Assembly: GCF_014235785.1 (NCBI RefSeq)
Contig: NZ_CP060137.1
Coordinates: 1,178,001 to 1,242,000 of the forward strand
Direction of reading: 5' to 3'
From: Bacillus sp. PAMC26568
GTDB lineage: Bacteria; Bacillota; Bacilli; Bacillales; Bacillaceae
Length of the DNA stretch: 64,000 nt
A program made the position numbers and the translations under genes. Shown here piece after piece: positions 12,330 to 23,349 of the stretch; the first letter of the stretch is position 1, and every line of letters starts with the position of its first letter. The notes beneath the pieces are model-generated. The model was not told where the DNA came from. It made no database searches and saw only the letters and a list, made by a program, of their open reading frames with translations.

Positions 12330-13991
12330 ATGAGCTGGACTGGAATTGCATTATTTGTACAACTTTTTTTCGGGGTAATTATCGGCTTGTACTTTTGGAA
12401 TTTATTAAAAAATCAGCGAACACAAAAAGTATCGATCGACCGTGAGTCACGAAAAGAAATGGAACAGTTAAAAAAGATGAGATCGATTAAATTATCGGAG
12501 CCTCTTGCTGAAAGAGTCCGCCCTAAAAATTTTTCAGATATTGTCGGTCAGGAAGATGGAATTAAGGCTCTTAAAGCAGCTCTTTGCGGACCCAATCCCC
12601 AGCACGTAATCATATACGGTCCTCCGGGAGTAGGAAAGACTGCTGCTGCAAGGCTTGTTCTCGAGGAAGCTAAAAGAAATACAAAGTCGCCTTTTAAACC
12701 AGCAGCGGTTTTTATTGAATTAGATGCAACGACGGCCCGTTTTGATGAAAGAGGAATTGCAGATCCGCTCATTGGCTCTGTTCATGACCCCATCTATCAA
12801 GGGGCAGGTGCCATGGGACAAGCCGGAATTCCTCAGCCAAAGCAGGGAGCTGTCACACATGCACACGGAGGCGTTCTTTTTATTGACGAAATAGGTGAAT
12901 TGCATCCGATTCAAATGAACAAGCTGCTGAAGGTGCTCGAGGATCGCAAAGTGTTTTTAGAAAGCGCCTATTATAGCGAAGAAAACACACAAATTCCAAA
13001 TCACATTCATGATATTTTTCAAAATGGCCTGCCTGCCGATTTCCGCTTAATTGGAGCCACGACACGAACTCCAAATGAAATACCTCCAGCGATTCGATCA
13101 CGCTGTCTGGAAGTCTTTTTTAGGGATCTAGAGCAAGAAGAGCTTGCCATTGTAGCAAGAAAAGCAGCGGCTAAAGTGAATATGAAGACAAGCGAGAAAA
13201 GTATTTCAACTTTGACCTCCTATGTGAGGAACGGCCGTGAAGTCGTCAACATGATGCAAATTGCTGCCGGCATGGCGATGACAGAGGATCGAAAAGAAAT
13301 TACAATTGAAGATATTGAATGGGTCGTAAGTTCAAGTCAGCTTTCACCCCGATATGATAAAAAAATATACGGCAATGCAAAAATTGGTCTCGTCAACGGG
13401 CTTGCTGTTCACGGTCCAAATTCTGGTTCCCTGCTTGAAATTGAAGTGACCGTTATTCATGCAAAAGACAACGGAACCATCAATATAACAGGAATTGTAG
13501 AGGAAGAAAGCATTGGTGACAGAGGGAAATCAGTAAGACGCAAAAGCATGGCAAAAGGCTCGATTGAAAATGTTATTACGGTTCTGCGATCAATGGGAAT
13601 CAAAGCAGATGATTTTGATATCCATGTCAATTTTCCCGGTGGCATTCCTGTTGACGGTCCTTCAGCGGGAATCGCGATGGCAACAGGGATTTTCTCAGCC
13701 ATTCATAAGATCCCCGTTGATCATACAGTTGCGATGACAGGGGAAATCAGCATTCATGGCAATGTCAAGCCAATCGGCGGTGTCGTTCCAAAAATTAAAG
13801 CAGCTAAACTTGCTGGAGCCAAAACAGTTATAATTCCAGCTGAAAATATGCAATCTATCTTAAAAACAGTTGAAGGTATTCGCATCATCCCCGTTGATCA
13901 TTTACAGGAAGTTTTTGATATAGCCTTGCTGAATCCTCCGACTGAGGTGCCGGCGCCTATTACCGCGTTAATAAAACAAGACCTCGGGTAA
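12330..13991 (+). CDS. lonB: Lon-like ATP-dependent protease LonB (forespore)
   Basis: Membrane-anchored AAA+ serine-lysine protease of the developing forespore. One N-terminal transmembrane segment (about residues 6-24, no cytoplasmic LAN domain), AAA+ module with Walker A GPPGVGKT and Walker B VLFIDEIGE, and a C-terminal Lon protease domain with the serine motif GPSAGIAMAT and downstream lysine region (GGVVPKIKAA). 553 residues. TAGGAGGG precedes ATG by about 9 nt. The upstream sigma-F-like promoter agrees with the family role. Confidence 0.95.
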   Translation: MSWTGIALFVQLFFGVIIGLYFWNLLKNQRTQKVSIDRESRKEMEQLKKMRSIKLSEPLAERVRPKNFSDIVGQEDGIKALKAALCGPNPQHVIIYGPPGVGKTAAARLVLEEAKRNTKSPFKPAAVFIELDATTARFDERGIADPLIGSVHDPIYQGAGAMGQAGIPQPKQGAVTHAHGGVLFIDEIGELHPIQMNKLLKVLEDRKVFLESAYYSEENTQIPNHIHDIFQNGLPADFRLIGATTRTPNEIPPAIRSRCLEVFFRDLEQEELAIVARKAAAKVNMKTSEKSISTLTSYVRNGREVVNMMQIAAGMAMTEDRKEITIEDIEWVVSSSQLSPRYDKKIYGNAKIGLVNGLAVHGPNSGSLLEIEVTVIHAKDNGTINITGIVEEESIGDRGKSVRRKSMAKGSIENVITVLRSMGIKADDFDIHVNFPGGIPVDGPSAGIAMATGIFSAIHKIPVDHTVAMTGEISIHGNVKPIGGVVPKIKAAKLAGAKTVIIPAENMQSILKTVEGIRIIPVDHLQEVFDIALLNPPTEVPAPITALIKQDLG

Positions 13992-14006
13992 TCTCGGGGT
14001 TTTTTT
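13981..14006 (+). terminator. lonB terminator
   Basis: 6-bp stem ACCTCG / CGGGGT (one G-U) with an 8-nt loop containing the lonB stop region, followed by six T. Confidence 0.7.
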
Positions 14007-14098
14007 ATGCAAAATATGAGTGAATTCGTTAGTCTTATGTCAGTGTAAAGGGTATACTACATAAGGTAACCTCATTATGTTTACAAATAGACACTGTT

Positions 14099-14146
14099 TT
14101 GACAATAAGATAGAATTGTACAAGAATGAACTCATTATATTATAAT
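14099..14146 (+). promoter_or_regulatory. probable lonA promoter region
   Basis: TTGACA (14099-14104) has AAGAAT 17 bp downstream, and a consensus TATAAT (14141-14146) has TTGTAC 19 bp upstream. Either or both could drive lonA; I cannot tell which. Confidence 0.45.
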
Positions 14147-14179
14147 GATTGATACTATAGTCACGGAGGTGTATGAAAG

Positions 14180-16504
14180 TTGGCGAAAAAAGAAGAGAAA
14201 ATCGTCCCCCTCCTACCTCTTAGAGGATTGTTAGTGTACCCGACAATGGTACTTCACCTTGATGTAGGACGCGAAAAATCCGTACAGGCGCTTGAGAAAG
14301 CGATGATGGATGATCATATAATCTTTTTAACGACACAACGGGATATTTCAATTGACGAACCGACAGAAAGCGATATCTTTCCAGTAGGAACATTGACGAA
14401 AATAAAACAAATGCTGAAGCTTCCAAATGGAACAATCAGGGTGCTTGTAGAAGGCATGCAGCGCGGTAAAATTACAAACTATGTTGATGAAGGTGACTAT
14501 TTTGCAGTCAGTGCGACTTCTTTGGAAGAACGCTCTGATAAAGATGCAGAAGATGAAGCACTTATGAGAACGCTGCTCGATCACTTTGATCAATACATAA
14601 AGCTTTCTAAAAAAATATCTGGTGAGACACTTGCGACTGTGACCGATATTGATGAGCCTGGAAGAATGGCTGATATTATCGCTTCCCATTTGCCTCTGAA
14701 ACTGAAAGAAAAACAGGAAGTACTTGAAACTCTCGATATTAAAGAACGCTTAAATCGTGTAATTGAAATCATTCATAACGAAAAAGAAGTTCTTCAGCTG
14801 GAAAAGAAAATCGGCCAGCGTGTAAAACGGTCGATGGAGCGAACACAAAAAGAATACTATCTCCGCGAACAAATGAAGGCCATTCAAAAGGAACTTGGCG
14901 ATAAAGAAGGAAAAACCGGCGAAGTCGAAGTGCTGAATGAAAAGATTGAAAAGGCTGGAATGCCGGATCATGTCAAGCTTACAGCATTAAAGGAACTTGA
15001 GCGCTATGAGAAAGTGCCTGCTACCTCAGCAGAAAGTTCAGTTGTGCGCAACTACCTGGAATGGCTCACTTCGCTGCCATGGTCAAATGCGACCGTGGAC
15101 CGTCTTGATTTAAAACGTGCAGAAACGATTTTGAATGAAGATCACCATGGACTTGAGAAAGTAAAAGACCGTGTCTTAGAATACTTAGCTGTCCAAAAAC
15201 TGACAAATTCACTTAAAGGTCCGATTTTATGCTTATCAGGACCTCCAGGCGTCGGAAAAACATCTCTTGCCCGTTCTGTAGCCAAGTCTTTAGATCGAAA
15301 TTTTGTCCGTATTTCCCTTGGCGGAGTTAGAGATGAGTCTGAGATCCGCGGACACCGCAGAACGTATGTAGGCGCTATGCCAGGCCGGATTATCCAGGGC
15401 ATGAAAAAAGCGGGAACAATAAATCCAGTCTTTTTATTAGATGAGATTGATAAAATGTCCAGTGATTTCAGAGGAGATCCTTCTTCTGCAATGCTTGAAG
15501 TGCTTGACCCTGAACAAAACCATACGTTCAGTGACCATTACATTGAAGAGACATATGATCTGTCAAAGGTAATGTTTATTGCAACCGCCAATAATTTATC
15601 AACCATTCCTGGCCCTCTTCGTGATCGAATGGAAATTATCACAATTGCTGGGTATACAGAAATTGAAAAAATTCATATTGCCAAAGATCACTTGCTGCCA
15701 AAGCAATTAAAAGAGCATGGTTTGAAAAAAACACATCTGCAGATTCGTGATTCAGCGATTCAAAATGTGATTCGCTACCACACTCGTGAAGCTGGCGTAC
15801 GAAGCTTGGAGAGACAGCTTGCTGCTATTTGCCGTAAAGCAGCAAAACAAATTGTCTCAGAAGCAAGAAAAAGAATAACTGTGACAGATAAAAATCTTGC
15901 AGACTATCTTGGCAAGAGCAAATTCCGTTATGGCCAAGCAGAGCTTGAAGATCAAATCGGCGTTGCAACAGGCCTCGCATATACAACAGTAGGCGGGGAT
16001 ACATTGTCGATTGAAGTGTCTCTTTCTCCTGGGAAAGGAAAACTGATTTTAACAGGTAAACTTGGAGACGTCATGAAAGAATCTGCTCAGGCTGCATTCA
16101 GCTTTATTCGCTCCCGTGCAAAAGAGCTGAATATTGACGAAGGTTTCCATGAGAAGCAGGACATTCATATTCATGTTCCAGAAGGTGCTGTACCAAAGGA
16201 TGGACCTTCTGCAGGTATTACGATAGCTACTGCTCTGATTTCAGCGTTAACAGGCCGGCCTGTTAGAAAAGAAGTTGGCATGACCGGAGAAATTACGCTA
16301 AGAGGAAGAGTACTGCCAATCGGTGGATTAAAAGAAAAGACGCTGAGTGCACATCGGGCAGGATTAACGAAAATCATTATGCCGAAGGACAATGAAAGAG
16401 ATATTGAAGATATCCCTGAAAGTGTCCGCAATGATTTAACATTTGTACCTGTATCACATCTTGATGAAGTGCTGCAGCATGCGTTAGTGGGAGAAAATCA
16501 ATGA
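14180..16504 (+). CDS. lonA: ATP-dependent protease La (LonA)
   Basis: Cytoplasmic AAA+ protease degrading misfolded and regulatory proteins. 774 residues: LAN substrate-binding domain (about 8-205), coiled-coil helices, AAA+ domain with Walker A GPPGVGKT at 354-361, and protease domain with the catalytic dyad Ser677 (GPSAG) and Lys720 (GGLKEK). The start is TTG 14180, 8 nt after GGAGGTG; the nearby ATG 14173 is out of frame. The stop overlaps ysxC (ATGA). Confidence 0.96.
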   Translation: MAKKEEKIVPLLPLRGLLVYPTMVLHLDVGREKSVQALEKAMMDDHIIFLTTQRDISIDEPTESDIFPVGTLTKIKQMLKLPNGTIRVLVEGMQRGKITNYVDEGDYFAVSATSLEERSDKDAEDEALMRTLLDHFDQYIKLSKKISGETLATVTDIDEPGRMADIIASHLPLKLKEKQEVLETLDIKERLNRVIEIIHNEKEVLQLEKKIGQRVKRSMERTQKEYYLREQMKAIQKELGDKEGKTGEVEVLNEKIEKAGMPDHVKLTALKELERYEKVPATSAESSVVRNYLEWLTSLPWSNATVDRLDLKRAETILNEDHHGLEKVKDRVLEYLAVQKLTNSLKGPILCLSGPPGVGKTSLARSVAKSLDRNFVRISLGGVRDESEIRGHRRTYVGAMPGRIIQGMKKAGTINPVFLLDEIDKMSSDFRGDPSSAMLEVLDPEQNHTFSDHYIEETYDLSKVMFIATANNLSTIPGPLRDRMEIITIAGYTEIEKIHIAKDHLLPKQLKEHGLKKTHLQIRDSAIQNVIRYHTREAGVRSLERQLAAICRKAAKQIVSEARKRITVTDKNLADYLGKSKFRYGQAELEDQIGVATGLAYTTVGGDTLSIEVSLSPGKGKLILTGKLGDVMKESAQAAFSFIRSRAKELNIDEGFHEKQDIHIHVPEGAVPKDGPSAGITIATALISALTGRPVRKEVGMTGEITLRGRVLPIGGLKEKTLSAHRAGLTKIIMPKDNERDIEDIPESVRNDLTFVPVSHLDEVLQHALVGENQ

Positions 16505-17094
16505 AAGTAACAAGTTCCGAGATTGTCATCAGTGCCGTAAAGCCCGACCAGTATCCAGATTTGGACTTGCCGGAAATTGCCCTTGCCGGACGATCAAATG
16601 TAGGAAAATCATCTTTTATCAATAAATTGCTGAATCGAAAAAATCTGGCCCGTACTTCTTCTAAGCCAGGGAAAACACAGACACTGAATTTCTATATCAT
16701 TAATGAAGTGCTTCATTTTGTCGATGTGCCAGGGTATGGCTACGCAAAAGTCTCTAAATCAGAGCGTGATGCATGGGGAAAAATGATCGAAACATACTTT
16801 ACAAAGCGCAGACAGCTTTGTGCAGCTGTTTTGCTGGTGGATCTCCGTCATGCCCCTTCAAAAGATGATGTGATGATGTATGAGTTTCTCAAGCATTATG
16901 AGATCCCAGTAATCGTAGTCGCAACCAAAGCTGATAAAATACCAAAAGGCAAATGGCAGAAGCATATGAAGGTTGTAAGGGAAACACTTAACAAAGATCC
17001 TGATGATCCGCTTATTTGCTTTTCGTCAGAAACAGGACAAGGCAAAGTGGAAGCATGGTCTATGATTGAGCAGTATACGAATTTGAAGAAATGA
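16501..17094 (+). CDS. ysxC: ribosome-biogenesis GTPase YsxC/EngB
   Basis: Essential TrmE-Era-like GTPase acting in 50S subunit assembly. 197 residues: G1 GRSNVGKS, switch region KPGKTQT, G3 DVPGYGYA, G4 TKADK. Translationally coupled to lonA by a 4-nt overlap, as in B. subtilis, and followed by a strong terminator. Confidence 0.95.
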   Translation: MKVTSSEIVISAVKPDQYPDLDLPEIALAGRSNVGKSSFINKLLNRKNLARTSSKPGKTQTLNFYIINEVLHFVDVPGYGYAKVSKSERDAWGKMIETYFTKRRQLCAAVLLVDLRHAPSKDDVMMYEFLKHYEIPVIVVATKADKIPKGKWQKHMKVVRETLNKDPDDPLICFSSETGQGKVEAWSMIEQYTNLKK

Positions 17095-17099
17095 AAGAA

Positions 17100-17134
17100 A
17101 GAGTGCCCAAAGTTTATCTTGGGCACTCTCTTTT
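17100..17134 (+). terminator. lonA-ysxC terminator
   Basis: 11-bp stem AGAGTGCCCAA / TTGGGCACTCT, 8-nt loop, then CTTTTG, 5 bases after the ysxC stop. Confidence 0.9.
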
Positions 17135-17563
17135 GTGCGTTTTCATTAATTGGAGGAAGGTAACTTCGTCTGCTTTTTATACTAAACAGTCACACAATGT
17201 TCTGTTTTCAGATGCTCTGGGAGGATATTTGCAATCATTCTTTTAATAGCGCTTTCAATTAAAAGAACCATCTTTCAACAACATGTTTCCAGCTCTATTA
17301 TCTGGAAAACGGCTCTTATTTGCCGAACCAGTCTTCTTATTCTCCGGAACACATAGTTTATTATCTAAAATTGGTATTTTATAATCCGAGGAGTCTCTTC
17401 AAGCGAGAAAAAGAGTCTCTCAATCGCCGCAGCATCCGTATTATTTACCATAACCTATCCTTTACTCAAACTGAATCTATTTTTACAGCAGCACCTCAAA
17501 ATCAAAAGCCAGCCGCATTCTGCGACTGTTCATTCACCTTTTATCTGGTTCATCTTACATATT
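17135..17563. other. intergenic region without recognised content
   Basis: About 430 bp between ysxC and the convergent ysxD. An open frame at 17320-17580 (+) has no credible ribosome site, runs into ysxD on the other strand and encodes a low-complexity peptide, so I do not call it a gene. No RNA, repeat or promoter was recognised. Confidence 0.5.
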
Positions 17564-18049
17564 TTACTTTCTTTTTATAAATAATAAGTAAAAACCTCCA
17601 AGAATTAGCAGGACTGGCCAATATCTCTGAATGACCTGCATGCCTTGTTCGACCCATCCAAGCCCATTGATGATGGAGTCGAATGAGTGGAGGAAAACGG
17701 CAAGCAAGAGTAAAAAGAAGCTTTGAAAGGTCCCTGATTTTGTTTTTGCAGCACGAAGCAGCATGCCAAGTCCGATAATAAACGTGATGGCTGGTGCATG
17801 ATCAGGCCAATTTGGAAAACGTTCGATGCCAAGAAAATGAGTGCCAAGGCCAAGCAAGAGAATGCCAGGCAGGATGGCATTGTCATCCTGGTCGAAATGA
17901 CCGCCGATTAAAAAAACGAGTCCAAACAGGATAAGAAGAGTCTGCCAGGATTGCTGATTTTCAAAAAGCTGAATTTGAAAGGTTTGGAGAAAATAGTAAA
18001 ATCCGATAGCCAATAGTGTGAGTGCAGAGAATTTTGTCGATTTTTTCAA
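17564..18049 (-). CDS. ysxD: YsxD-like integral membrane protein
   Basis: 161 residues with four to five hydrophobic segments (about 8-25, 36-50, 58-73, 84-98, 108-122, 140-156), GG-containing helices and a basic tail. The layout resembles LiaI/LiaF-type small membrane proteins; no enzymatic motif. TTG start behind GAGGTG with 8-nt spacing. A membrane protein on the opposite strand between ysxC and hemA corresponds by position to B. subtilis ysxD, of unknown function; assignment is by position and type. Confidence 0.6.
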   Translation of the reverse strand: MKKSTKFSALTLLAIGFYYFLQTFQIQLFENQQSWQTLLILFGLVFLIGGHFDQDDNAILPGILLLGLGTHFLGIERFPNWPDHAPAITFIIGLGMLLRAAKTKSGTFQSFFLLLLAVFLHSFDSIINGLGWVEQGMQVIQRYWPVLLILGGFYLLFIKRK

Positions 18050-18150
18050 GATTATTCACCTCATAATAGAACGATTTCCTTGATTGTAAGCACTTTTTTT
18101 GGTATTGTTCAAGGTGGACGAATTTGTAATAACTTTTGTAATCATATATC

Positions 18151-18262
18151 TAGCTTCAGTGCCTGAATCCCCAGTCAGATCGGCTTCGCCAGTAAAGTCA
18201 AATCTGTCCTTTTCTGTCAAATCCTTATCTGCCTTTTGGAGCTAAACAGGCCTTACGCTTTT
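18151..18262 (-). repeat. dispersed intergenic repeat, copy B
   Basis: Read on the minus strand it begins AAAAGCGTAAGGCC and ends GCACTGAAGCTA. It shares GACTTTACTGGC and several blocks with copy C (48022-48118), and AAAAGCG and TTTGACTTT blocks with copy A. The 332-bp gap between ysxD and hemA holds this repeat and the hemA promoter, nothing else recognised. Confidence 0.75.
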
Positions 18263-18338
18263 AAGTAGTATCATACCATAGACGAACAAGCTTTCAAGAA
18301 CTGTTCACATTTATAAAAAGAGAAAAATGCAGGTCATG

Positions 18339-18353
18339 GTATAATGGTAATAG
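18339..18353 (+). promoter_or_regulatory. hemA promoter -10 with possible overlapping PerR box
   Basis: TGGTATAAT, an extended -10 (TATAAT at 18340-18345), lies 36 bp before hemA; the -35 is poor. The 15-mer GTATAATGGTAATAG matches 10 of 14 defined positions of the PerR box TTATAATNATTATAA. The B. subtilis hemAXCDBL operon is PerR-repressed, so an operator here is plausible but unproven. Confidence 0.5.
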
Positions 18354-18381
18354 TATTCTTGTATGTGGGGTGTATAGAATC

Positions 18382-19737
18382 ATGCATATTTTAGTTGTTG
18401 GCTTAAATTATAAAACTGCCCCTGTCGAAATCCGTGAAAAATTAACGTTTAATCCAAATGAGCTCGGAGATGCGATGAAAGCACTGAAAGGCAAGAAAAG
18501 CATCTTAGAGAATATCATTGTTTCGACTTGTAATCGGACAGAAATTTATACCGTTGTGGACCAGCTTCATACTGGCCGTTATTATATTAAAGCATTTTTA
18601 GCTGAGTGGTTTGGAATCGACAAAGATTCATTTTCTCCATTTTTAACAATGTACGAGCATGATGGAGCGATTGACCATTTGTTTAGCGTTACGTGCGGCT
18701 TAGATTCTATGGTTCTTGGAGAAACACAGATTCTCGGACAAGTGCGTACAAGCTTTATGCTTGGGCAAACAGAAGGTACAATTGGAACGGTTTTTCAGCA
18801 TTTATTTAAACAAGCGATCACTCTTGCTAAAAAAGCTCATTCCGAAACAGATATCGCCGCAAATGCCGTCTCAGTGAGCTATGCAGCAGTAGAGCTTGCA
18901 AAGAAAATATTCGGAGATTTATCAAACAAGCATGTTCTTATTCTGGGTGCAGGGAAAATGGGTGAGCTTGCAGTGCAAAATCTGCATGGCAGCGGTGTTC
19001 GAAAAGTTACTGTAATGAACCGCACCTTTGAAAAAGCAGAACAGCTTGCTTTGAAATTTACAGGCGTGGCGAAAAGCATGAATGAACTGCAATGTGCTTT
19101 AGTTGAAGCCGATATCTTAATCAGTTCAACTGGTTCTAAGGACTTCGTCATCACGAAAGACATGATGGCAGGTGTTGAAAAAATGCGAAAAGGCAAACCA
19201 TTGTTTATGGTTGATATTGCTGTTCCGCGCGATCTTGATCCAGGTCTTGATGAGCTTGAAAGTGTTTTCTTATACGATATAGATGATTTGCAGGGAATTG
19301 TGGATGCAAATCTGCAGGAAAGACAAAAAGCAGCTGAAGAAATCGGATTGATGGTCGAAGGAGAAATTGTTGCCTTCAAACAGTGGCTCGGAACTCTTGG
19401 TGTTGTCCCTGTCATCTCTGCTCTTCGTCAAAAAGCACTTGGCATTCAAGCAGAAACTATGCAAAGCCTTGAACGTAAAATGCCGAACTTAACAGAACGT
19501 GAATTAAAACTTTTAAATAAACACACGAAAAGCATAATAAATCAAATGCTCCGGGATCCAATATTAAAGGTAAAAGAATTGTCTGCTGAACCTGATGCAG
19601 ACCATACACTTGATCTATTCATGAAAATTTTTGATATAGAAGAAGCGGTAGAAGAACAGAAAAGACTTGAAAACTCAATGCCGCTCGGCAGCTCAAAAGA
19701 AACGATTGAGCCATTAAGAGCATCACTTCAATCGTAA
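18382..19737 (+). CDS. hemA: glutamyl-tRNA reductase
   Basis: First step of C5-pathway haem synthesis: NADPH reduction of glutamyl-tRNA to glutamate semialdehyde. 451 residues; catalytic cysteine in STCNRTEIY (about residue 50), NADPH-binding GAGKMGELA, and C-terminal helical dimerisation domain. A GTG at 18370 extends the frame but lies in the ribosome site (GTGGGGTG); ATG 18382 gives the conserved [11 protein letters not shown] start. First gene of hemAXCDBL. Confidence 0.96.
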   Translation: MHILVVGLNYKTAPVEIREKLTFNPNELGDAMKALKGKKSILENIIVSTCNRTEIYTVVDQLHTGRYYIKAFLAEWFGIDKDSFSPFLTMYEHDGAIDHLFSVTCGLDSMVLGETQILGQVRTSFMLGQTEGTIGTVFQHLFKQAITLAKKAHSETDIAANAVSVSYAAVELAKKIFGDLSNKHVLILGAGKMGELAVQNLHGSGVRKVTVMNRTFEKAEQLALKFTGVAKSMNELQCALVEADILISSTGSKDFVITKDMMAGVEKMRKGKPLFMVDIAVPRDLDPGLDELESVFLYDIDDLQGIVDANLQERQKAAEEIGLMVEGEIVAFKQWLGTLGVVPVISALRQKALGIQAETMQSLERKMPNLTERELKLLNKHTKSIINQMLRDPILKVKELSAEPDADHTLDLFMKIFDIEEAVEEQKRLENSMPLGSSKETIEPLRASLQS

Positions 19738-19755
19738 GTGAGAGGAATTTGATTT

Positions 19756-20589
19756 ATGCCAGAGATGAGTTTAACAAGAATAAATGAATTGATTATTATT
19801 ATTTATGCGCTTAGCGTCCTGTTTTTTTTCATAGATTTTATTCATAACAACCGGAAGGCAAACAAAGTTGCCTTCTGGTTGCTTTCTATTGTTTGGCTGC
19901 TGCAAACAATTTTTTTATTTTATCAAATGTTTACGACTGGCAGATTTCCGATTTTAAATATATCTGAAGGTTTATATTTCTATTCATGGGTGCTGGTCAC
20001 TCTGTCTGTTGTGTTAAATCGGTTTTTGCGAGTCGATTTTATTATTTTTTTCACAAATGTATTAGGATTTATTATGCTCTCCATTCATACATTTGCTCCT
20101 TCGCAATATGAATCAGCGGCAGTTTCCGGCCAGTTGATCTCTGAACTGCTGTTTATTCACATTACGATGGCGATTTTGTCTTATGGGGCTTTCACGCTGT
20201 CATTTGTTTTTTCTTTGCTTTACTTAATTCAATATAACTTGCTGAAAAAGAAAAAGTGGGGTAAACATTTACTCCGAATCGACGATTTGACAAAGCTTGA
20301 TCATATGTCCTATGTATTAAATGTCATTGGAGTACCGATGCTGTTATTAAGCTTAATTCTAGGAGTTATTTGGGCGTATTTAAAACTTCCAGATTTTCAT
20401 TGGTACGATGCTAAAGTACTCGGATCCTTTATGATGCTTCTCGTTTACAGCTTTTACTTATATTACCGGATCGTGAAAGAATGGCAGGGCAAACATGTAG
20501 CATATTTAAATGTCGCATCCTTTTTAATTCTATTAATAAACTTTTTCTTATTCGGAAGTTTATCCCGTTTTCACATATGGGATTCATAA
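19756..20589 (+). CDS. hemX: HemX, CcsA-family membrane protein
   Basis: 277-residue polytopic membrane protein with about eight helices of the cytochrome c assembly (CcsA/ResC) type. In B. subtilis HemX negatively affects the cellular amount of HemA; it is not an enzyme of the pathway. AGAGGAA precedes ATG by 8 nt. Position between hemA and hemC is conserved. Confidence 0.92.
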   Translation: MPEMSLTRINELIIIIYALSVLFFFIDFIHNNRKANKVAFWLLSIVWLLQTIFLFYQMFTTGRFPILNISEGLYFYSWVLVTLSVVLNRFLRVDFIIFFTNVLGFIMLSIHTFAPSQYESAAVSGQLISELLFIHITMAILSYGAFTLSFVFSLLYLIQYNLLKKKKWGKHLLRIDDLTKLDHMSYVLNVIGVPMLLLSLILGVIWAYLKLPDFHWYDAKVLGSFMMLLVYSFYLYYRIVKEWQGKHVAYLNVASFLILLINFFLFGSLSRFHIWDS

Positions 20590-20626
20590 GGATTCATCAT
20601 ACATCAGGTTAAAGTTGGAGGTACTT

Positions 20627-21559
20627 ATGCGTAAAATTATCGTAGGCTCAAGACGCAGTAAATTAGCATTAACACAAACCAATTGGGTCATTGACCAGCT
20701 GAAGAAGCTCGAGCTTCCATTCGAGTTCGAAGTACGTGAAATCGTGACCAAAGGTGATCAGATCTTGGATGTAACGTTATCGAAGGTTGGAGGCAAAGGG
20801 TTATTTGTCAAAGAAATCGAACAGGCAATGCAAAATCGTGAAATTGATATGGCTGTACATAGCATGAAAGATATGCCTGCGGTGTTGCCTGAAGGCTTGA
20901 CAATTGGCTGTATCCCTTTTAGAGAAGACCCAAGGGATGCGTTTATTTCTAAGAATCATGTAAAGCTTGCCGAGCTTCCAGCTGGTGCCATTGTGGGGAC
21001 AAGCAGTTTAAGAAGAAGTGCCCAGCTGCTTGCGGTGAGACCGGATCTTGAAATTAAGTGGATTCGAGGCAACATTGATACTCGTCTTGCAAAGCTTCAG
21101 CATGAAGAGTATGATGCCATTATTTTAGCGGCTGCGGGCTTGGCAAGAATGGGCTGGAGCCAGGATGTTGTTACAGAATTCATAGATGCAAATATATGTG
21201 TTCCTGCTGTTGGACAAGGTGCGCTTTCCATTGAATGCAGAGAAGACGATCATGACCTGCTTGAGCTTTTGTCACATTTTAATGATGAAGCGACAAACCT
21301 TGCTGTTCGTGCTGAAAGAACATTCCTTCAGGTCATGGAGGGGGGCTGTCAGGTTCCGATCGCTGGCTATGCAACAGTCGATTTTAATAAAGAAATCTCA
21401 CTTACTGCCTTAATTGCGTCACCAGACGGAAAAGAGATTCATAAAGAGCGGATTATAGGAAAAGATCCGGAGGTCATCGGCAGAGAAGTATCAGAACGGC
21501 TAATCAAACGAGGTGCTAAAGATTTAATCGATCGTGTGAAAGAGGAGCTTAACATATAA
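20627..21559 (+). CDS. hemC: hydroxymethylbilane synthase (porphobilinogen deaminase)
   Basis: Polymerises four porphobilinogen units using a dipyrromethane cofactor attached to the cysteine in GGCQVPI. 310 residues; N-terminal [16 protein letters not shown] and the substrate-binding SLRRSAQL are intact. The frame can start at TTG 20615, but that is the ribosome site itself (TTGGAGGT); ATG 20627 is the real start. The stop overlaps hemD by one base. Confidence 0.95.
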   Translation: MRKIIVGSRRSKLALTQTNWVIDQLKKLELPFEFEVREIVTKGDQILDVTLSKVGGKGLFVKEIEQAMQNREIDMAVHSMKDMPAVLPEGLTIGCIPFREDPRDAFISKNHVKLAELPAGAIVGTSSLRRSAQLLAVRPDLEIKWIRGNIDTRLAKLQHEEYDAIILAAAGLARMGWSQDVVTEFIDANICVPAVGQGALSIECREDDHDLLELLSHFNDEATNLAVRAERTFLQVMEGGCQVPIAGYATVDFNKEISLTALIASPDGKEIHKERIIGKDPEVIGREVSERLIKRGAKDLIDRVKEELNI

Positions 21560-22347
21560 TGGCCGCCGCACTCTCCGGTAAGAAGATTTTAATTACGAGA
21601 GAGCATACGCAGGCTACCACATTTGCCGAGAAAATAAAAAACGCTGGCGGAGTTCCCATTGTAACTCCGCTTATCCGTTTTGAAAAAGCAAAGAATGAAG
21701 AACAAATCCATGAGATTATAATGAGCATCAAGCCGAATGATTGCCTTGTTTTTACAAGCACAAATGGTGTTTCCTATTTTTTTGATTTCTTAAAAAATCA
21801 CCAGATAAATAAAAGCAAACTATCATCGTGTACATTTGCAGCTGTTGGCAGAAAAACGAAACAATTGATTGAAAATAACGGCTTTCCTGTTACAATCATT
21901 CCGCAAGAATATGTGGCGGAAAAGCTGGTAGAAGAAATTACGGAGAAAACGGTATCAGCACAGCATATTTTTCTTTTCAGAGGCAATCTGGCCAGGGAAA
22001 TTCTCATTAAGGAGCTGCGGCACAAGGGTTACTCCGTGACAGATGTAACACTATATGAAACAATACATAATATAGAAGATGGACAGACTATAGAGCGATT
22101 ATTAAAGCAAAACGAGCTGGATTATATTACGTTTACAAGCTCTTCAACCGTTGATGCTTTTATGAATGTCATGCAAACAAAAGATCTGGTATCCTTACTT
22201 GGCCGTGTCACATTGGTCAGTATCGGACCAATTACAATGCAGACACTGTCACAATATGGATTTAAGGGCATCGTTTGTGAAACTTACACAATCGATGCCA
22301 TGATAGATAGAATCAAAACTCACATCGAATCGAAAGGAAATGATTAA
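21559..22347 (+). CDS. hemD: uroporphyrinogen-III synthase
   Basis: Cyclises hydroxymethylbilane with inversion of ring D. 262 residues, two-lobed HEM4 fold with low sequence conservation; [13 protein letters not shown] at the N-terminus, VFTSTNGV, and [12 protein letters not shown] in the second lobe are typical. Starts at TAATG overlapping hemC. Identification rests on motifs and operon position. Confidence 0.92.
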   Translation: MAAALSGKKILITREHTQATTFAEKIKNAGGVPIVTPLIRFEKAKNEEQIHEIIMSIKPNDCLVFTSTNGVSYFFDFLKNHQINKSKLSSCTFAAVGRKTKQLIENNGFPVTIIPQEYVAEKLVEEITEKTVSAQHIFLFRGNLAREILIKELRHKGYSVTDVTLYETIHNIEDGQTIERLLKQNELDYITFTSSSTVDAFMNVMQTKDLVSLLGRVTLVSIGPITMQTLSQYGFKGIVCETYTIDAMIDRIKTHIESKGND

Positions 22348-22349
22348 TC

Positions 22350-23330
22350 ATGGATCTTCAGTTTTCAAGACATCGCAGACTTCGCAGTACAAATAGCATG
22401 AGATCAATCGTTCGTGAAACACATTTGCATGCAGAAGACTTCATTTATCCTATTTTTGTAGTAGAGGGAGAGAAAAAGAGAAATGAAGTGAAATCAATGC
22501 CAGGCGTTGAACAAATTTCGCTCGATTACTTGAATGCAGAAATGCAGGAAGTAACGGATCTTGGAATAAAGTCCGTCATTGTGTTTGGTGTTCCTGATGA
22601 AAAGGACGAGGCTGGTTCTCAAGCTTATCACGATCACGGGATTGTTCAAAGAGCGATCACTCAAATTAAAGAGAACTTTCCAGAGCTTGTTGTCATTTCT
22701 GATACATGCCTCTGCCAATTTACAGACCATGGACATTGCGGAATTGTAAAAGAAGGCAAGATTCTAAATGATCCCACATTGGATTTATTAGCGCGTACAG
22801 CCGTCAGCCAAGCAAAAGCAGGCGCCGATATTATCGCTCCATCTAACATGATGGACGGATTTGTAGCGGCTATTCGTCATGGGCTGGATGAAGCTGGCTT
22901 TGAAGATGTGCCGATTATGTCATATGGCATTAAATATTCAAGTGCGTTTTACGGGCCTTTCCGTGATGCTGCTCACAGCACACCGCAATTTGGTGACCGC
23001 AAAACGTACCAAATGGACCCTGCAAACCGTTTTGAGGCACTTAGAGAAGCTGAATCTGACCTAATGGAAGGTGCGGATTTTCTCATTGTGAAGCCGGCTT
23101 TATCTTATCTGGATATCATCCGCGATGTAAAAAACAATTTCAATGTGCCAATCGTTGCTTATAACGTGAGCGGAGAATACGCTATGATCAAAGCAGCTGC
23201 TCAAAATGGCTGGGTTGATGAAAAAGCGATCGTGATGGAAATGATGATCAGCATGAAGCGTGCTGGAGTAGATATGATTATGACTTATTATGCAAAAGAT
23301 GCTGCCCGCTGGCTCAAGGAACAACAATAA
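22350..23330 (+). CDS. hemB: delta-aminolevulinic acid dehydratase (porphobilinogen synthase)
   Basis: Condenses two 5-aminolevulinate molecules. 326-residue TIM barrel. Zinc-type cysteine cluster [14 protein letters not shown]; Schiff-base lysines in [12 protein letters not shown] and [17 protein letters not shown] ribosome site overlaps the end of hemD, so the genes are tightly packed. Confidence 0.96.
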   Translation: MDLQFSRHRRLRSTNSMRSIVRETHLHAEDFIYPIFVVEGEKKRNEVKSMPGVEQISLDYLNAEMQEVTDLGIKSVIVFGVPDEKDEAGSQAYHDHGIVQRAITQIKENFPELVVISDTCLCQFTDHGHCGIVKEGKILNDPTLDLLARTAVSQAKAGADIIAPSNMMDGFVAAIRHGLDEAGFEDVPIMSYGIKYSSAFYGPFRDAAHSTPQFGDRKTYQMDPANRFEALREAESDLMEGADFLIVKPALSYLDIIRDVKNNFNVPIVAYNVSGEYAMIKAAAQNGWVDEKAIVMEMMISMKRAGVDMIMTYYAKDAARWLKEQQ

Positions 23331-23349
23331 TCGGAAGGGGGAATTCTTT

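Noticed and set aside
17320-17580. Open frame of 86 codons on the plus strand before ysxD
   Set aside because: No ribosome site, low-complexity translation, and it runs into the 3' end of ysxD on the opposite strand.
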